Part shown: positions 62,457 through 64,000 of the stretch, piece after piece | How the letters are laid out: every line of letters begins with the position of its first letter | Numbering within the stretch: position 1 is the stretch's first letter | NCBI RefSeq assembly: GCF_022601715.1 | Contig: NZ_JAKVIM010000007.1 | Span: 62,001-126,000, forward strand | Source of the DNA: Acinetobacter zhairuonensis | GTDB lineage: Bacteria; Pseudomonadota; Gammaproteobacteria; Pseudomonadales; Moraxellaceae | Direction of reading: 5' to 3' | Length of the DNA stretch: 64,000 bases | Made by a program: the position numbers and the translations under genes | The notes under the pieces: model-generated | Told to the model about the DNA's origin: nothing | Seen by the model: only the letters and a program-made list of their open reading frames with translations | Databases searched by the model: none

Positions 62457-63508
62457 GAGCCTGAAGCACCTCCCCCACCAAAACCGCCACCACCGCCTCG
62501 GTAGCCACCTCCGCCACCAAAGCCCCCACCGCCTGAACCACGACCTGACCTTCCAGCACCCGCAGCCAACAACTGCAATATCAATTGTGCTAGAGAGGTA
62601 ATTAGAAGTAGAAATATCCCCAGCCCAACCAGCAAACTAGTGAATACCCCAACTCCGCTCACCCAGCCTGCAACCACGCCAGCAACACCCGCAGTGGCTG
62701 CACTTAACCGATTTCCAATCATCATGGATGCAAAAGCTCCTACCACTACAATAATCAGTGCATAAGTCCAAAGTTGCGAATGCGCTTGCTGTTCATGTAA
62801 TGCCTGTGCTTGTTGTTCTTTTAATTGTTGTGCAGCTTGCTGGGCAATTTCAGGGTCTAAATTTAAAATGCGCTCTATTTCATTTAAGCCCGCACCAATC
62901 CCTTGCGCATATTCAGCCTGTTTAAAATATGGAGTGATCTGATTACGAATGATCTGTCCCGCCACAATATCAGGTAAAACCCCTTCCAATCCGTAGCCCG
63001 TCAAGATCTGCATTTTCCGGTCATTTATTGCAATCACCATGAGCAAACCATTATCTCGTTTGGCAGAACCTAACTGCCATTGCTCGGCAACCCGCATTGC
63101 GTAATCAAAAATCGCTTCCTGACCTGTGGTCGGTACAATGATCACTCCAATTTGAGCTTTGCCTTGCTGATGCAACCTAAGAGTCTGATCGCTAAGTGAC
63201 TGCTTGTCTTGAGCAGAAAGAATATTGGCTTGATCAATGACAGGCGCATTCAAGCTGGGTAAGCTACGCATTTGTCCATCAGCCAAATCATTCGCGACTT
63301 GTACCTTGGAGGATGCCTGTTGTTGAATCTCTGAAGTTGCAGCCCCATTTTTAGCTTGTTGCAGAATCTTACCGATCACGACGGCATCTTCTGAATGACT
63401 TTCTGTTTGATTAGTCTCGGCCCAACTCAATGAACATAAAATTAAAGACAAAAAACCAATAAGCAGCCATAAAACTACTCGCTGCATTCTGTCTTTTAAG
63501 CAAACCAT
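62450..63508 (-). CDS. TPM-domain membrane protein with Gly-rich tail
   Basis: The 352-residue protein has an N-terminal signal segment (with two possible starts, 63508 and 63487), a TPM domain near residues 88-210 (APVIDQANILSAQDKQSL, then GYGLEGVLPDIVAGQII), a coiled-coil Gln/Ala-rich stretch, two membrane helices (about 245-300) and a Gly-rich C-terminal tail ending GGGGASGSW. It matches YgcG-type proteins. It is between lemA and the small TPM gene, the usual lemA-tpm-tpm order. Confidence 0.88.
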   Translation of the reverse strand: MVCLKDRMQRVVLWLLIGFLSLILCSLSWAETNQTESHSEDAVVIGKILQQAKNGAATSEIQQQASSKVQVANDLADGQMRSLPSLNAPVIDQANILSAQDKQSLSDQTLRLHQQGKAQIGVIIVPTTGQEAIFDYAMRVAEQWQLGSAKRDNGLLMVIAINDRKMQILTGYGLEGVLPDIVAGQIIRNQITPYFKQAEYAQGIGAGLNEIERILNLDPEIAQQAAQQLKEQQAQALHEQQAHSQLWTYALIIVVVGAFASMMIGNRLSAATAGVAGVVAGWVSGVGVFTSLLVGLGIFLLLITSLAQLILQLLAAGAGRSGRGSGGGGFGGGGGYRGGGGGFGGGGASGSW

Positions 63509-63532
63509 CTAACTATTCCGCATCTAGCAAAA

Positions 63533-64000
63533 TTAATTAAAGGAGACTTTCGGTGCAGTCTGCGCACTTTGTTCTGCACTAAAGTTTGGCTTGGTATCCA
63601 TGCCAATCACTTTTGCAGTCATCACTTGCGGGAACTGTCGCACATAGGCATTGTAATCTTGCACAGTCGTGATATAGCGATTTCGCGCCACAGCAATCCG
63701 ATTCTCGGTGCCTTCGAGCTGAACTTGCAGATCACGGAATTGCTCATTGGCTTTTAAGTCGGGATAGTTTTCCGAGACTGCAATCAAACGCGACAATGCA
63801 CCCGTGAGCTGCCCTTGAGCTTCTTGGTATTTCTGGAATAATGCAGGATCTTCCAAGACTTCTTTATCAACTTTTAAACCCGCGACATTCGCTCTGGCTT
63901 GAGTCACTTCGGTGAGGACTTGCTCTTCGTGTTTAGCGTAACCTTTCACCACATTGACCAAATTAGGCACCAAATCGGCACGACGTTGATACTGGTTTTG
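63533..64000 (-). CDS. lemA: LemA-family protein, C-terminal part
   Basis: The frame is open to the window end, so the N-terminal membrane helix is missing. The 155 visible codons show the LemA core: RRADLVPNLVNVVKGYAKHE at the start, then VTQARANVAGLKVD, AVSENYPDLKANEQFRDLQ and ENRIAVARNRYITTVQDYNAYVRQFP. LemA proteins sit in the membrane with a coiled-coil part outside; their role is unknown. It is followed by the two TPM genes. Confidence 0.92.
   Translation of the reverse strand, partial: QNQYQRRADLVPNLVNVVKGYAKHEEQVLTEVTQARANVAGLKVDKEVLEDPALFQKYQEAQGQLTGALSRLIAVSENYPDLKANEQFRDLQVQLEGTENRIAVARNRYITTVQDYNAYVRQFPQVMTAKVIGMDTKPNFSAEQSAQTAPKVSFN

Noticed and set aside
62460..62560. Repetitive Gly codons resembling a repeat array
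   Set aside because: They encode the Gly-rich tail normal for YgcG-type TPM proteins.

Overview
The window looks like chromosomal DNA of a gammaproteobacterium of the genus Acinetobacter (Moraxellaceae), probably not A. baumannii itself. The evidence is gene content and order: close relatives of AbeM and CraA, a chaperone-before-lipase pair, hemF next to aroE, serA divergent from a D-2-hydroxyglutarate dehydrogenase-like gene, the fimU-pilV-pilW-pilX-pilY1-pilE set, and pilA and pglL bracketing a glycosylation locus next to bfr. Most genes have moderate GC. I see no tRNA or rRNA gene, insertion sequence, prophage or CRISPR array.

Layout. 1-12 kb: end of hemF, a small membrane protein, aroE, a large unexplained lipoprotein, a long acyl-CoA dehydrogenase, a tiny MreB-like protein, hemW, a DUF606 permease, the MATE pump abeM, an ABC1/UbiB-like protein, and zinc-free L31 (rpmE2) behind a near-perfect Zur operator. 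12-25 kb: the fluoride channel crcB, a HopJ-family protein, an exported hypothetical protein, a methyltransferase, a nuclease-like membrane protein, an orphan ParA, an AI-2E-family transporter, lipoprotein SodC, a DnaA-box cluster, a YccS-like transporter, a DUF3817 protein, craA, and an MHS-family symporter divergent from a PAS-LuxR regulator. 25-35 kb: D-2-hydroxyglutarate dehydrogenase and serA, two EamA permeases, a TPR glycosyltransferase, a TSUP transporter, truB, and the lipase chaperone and lipase.

35-50 kb is mostly housekeeping: rpsP-rimM-trmD-rplS with a structured gap before rplS, the minor pilin/PilY1 operon, ispH divergent from gmk-rpoZ, a spoT whose synthetase domain looks degenerate, ridA, Fur-box-preceded bfd, and a bfr whose ferroxidase residues are largely replaced.

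51-61.6 kb is the accessory region. pilA, behind a textbook sigma-54 promoter, is followed on the same strand by a GT-C membrane glycosyltransferase with a TPR-like tail, an overlapping DPM1-type GT2, a PglK/MsbA-like ABC transporter, two Stealth-family sugar-phosphotransferases, and (beyond an opposing GT4 gene) a PglL-type oligosaccharyltransferase. The middle of the block is clearly AT-richer than its surroundings. Together these genes could make, flip and attach a phosphate-containing glycan, with pilin as the obvious acceptor. This is the best candidate for an undescribed system here. The window ends with two TPM-domain genes and a truncated lemA.
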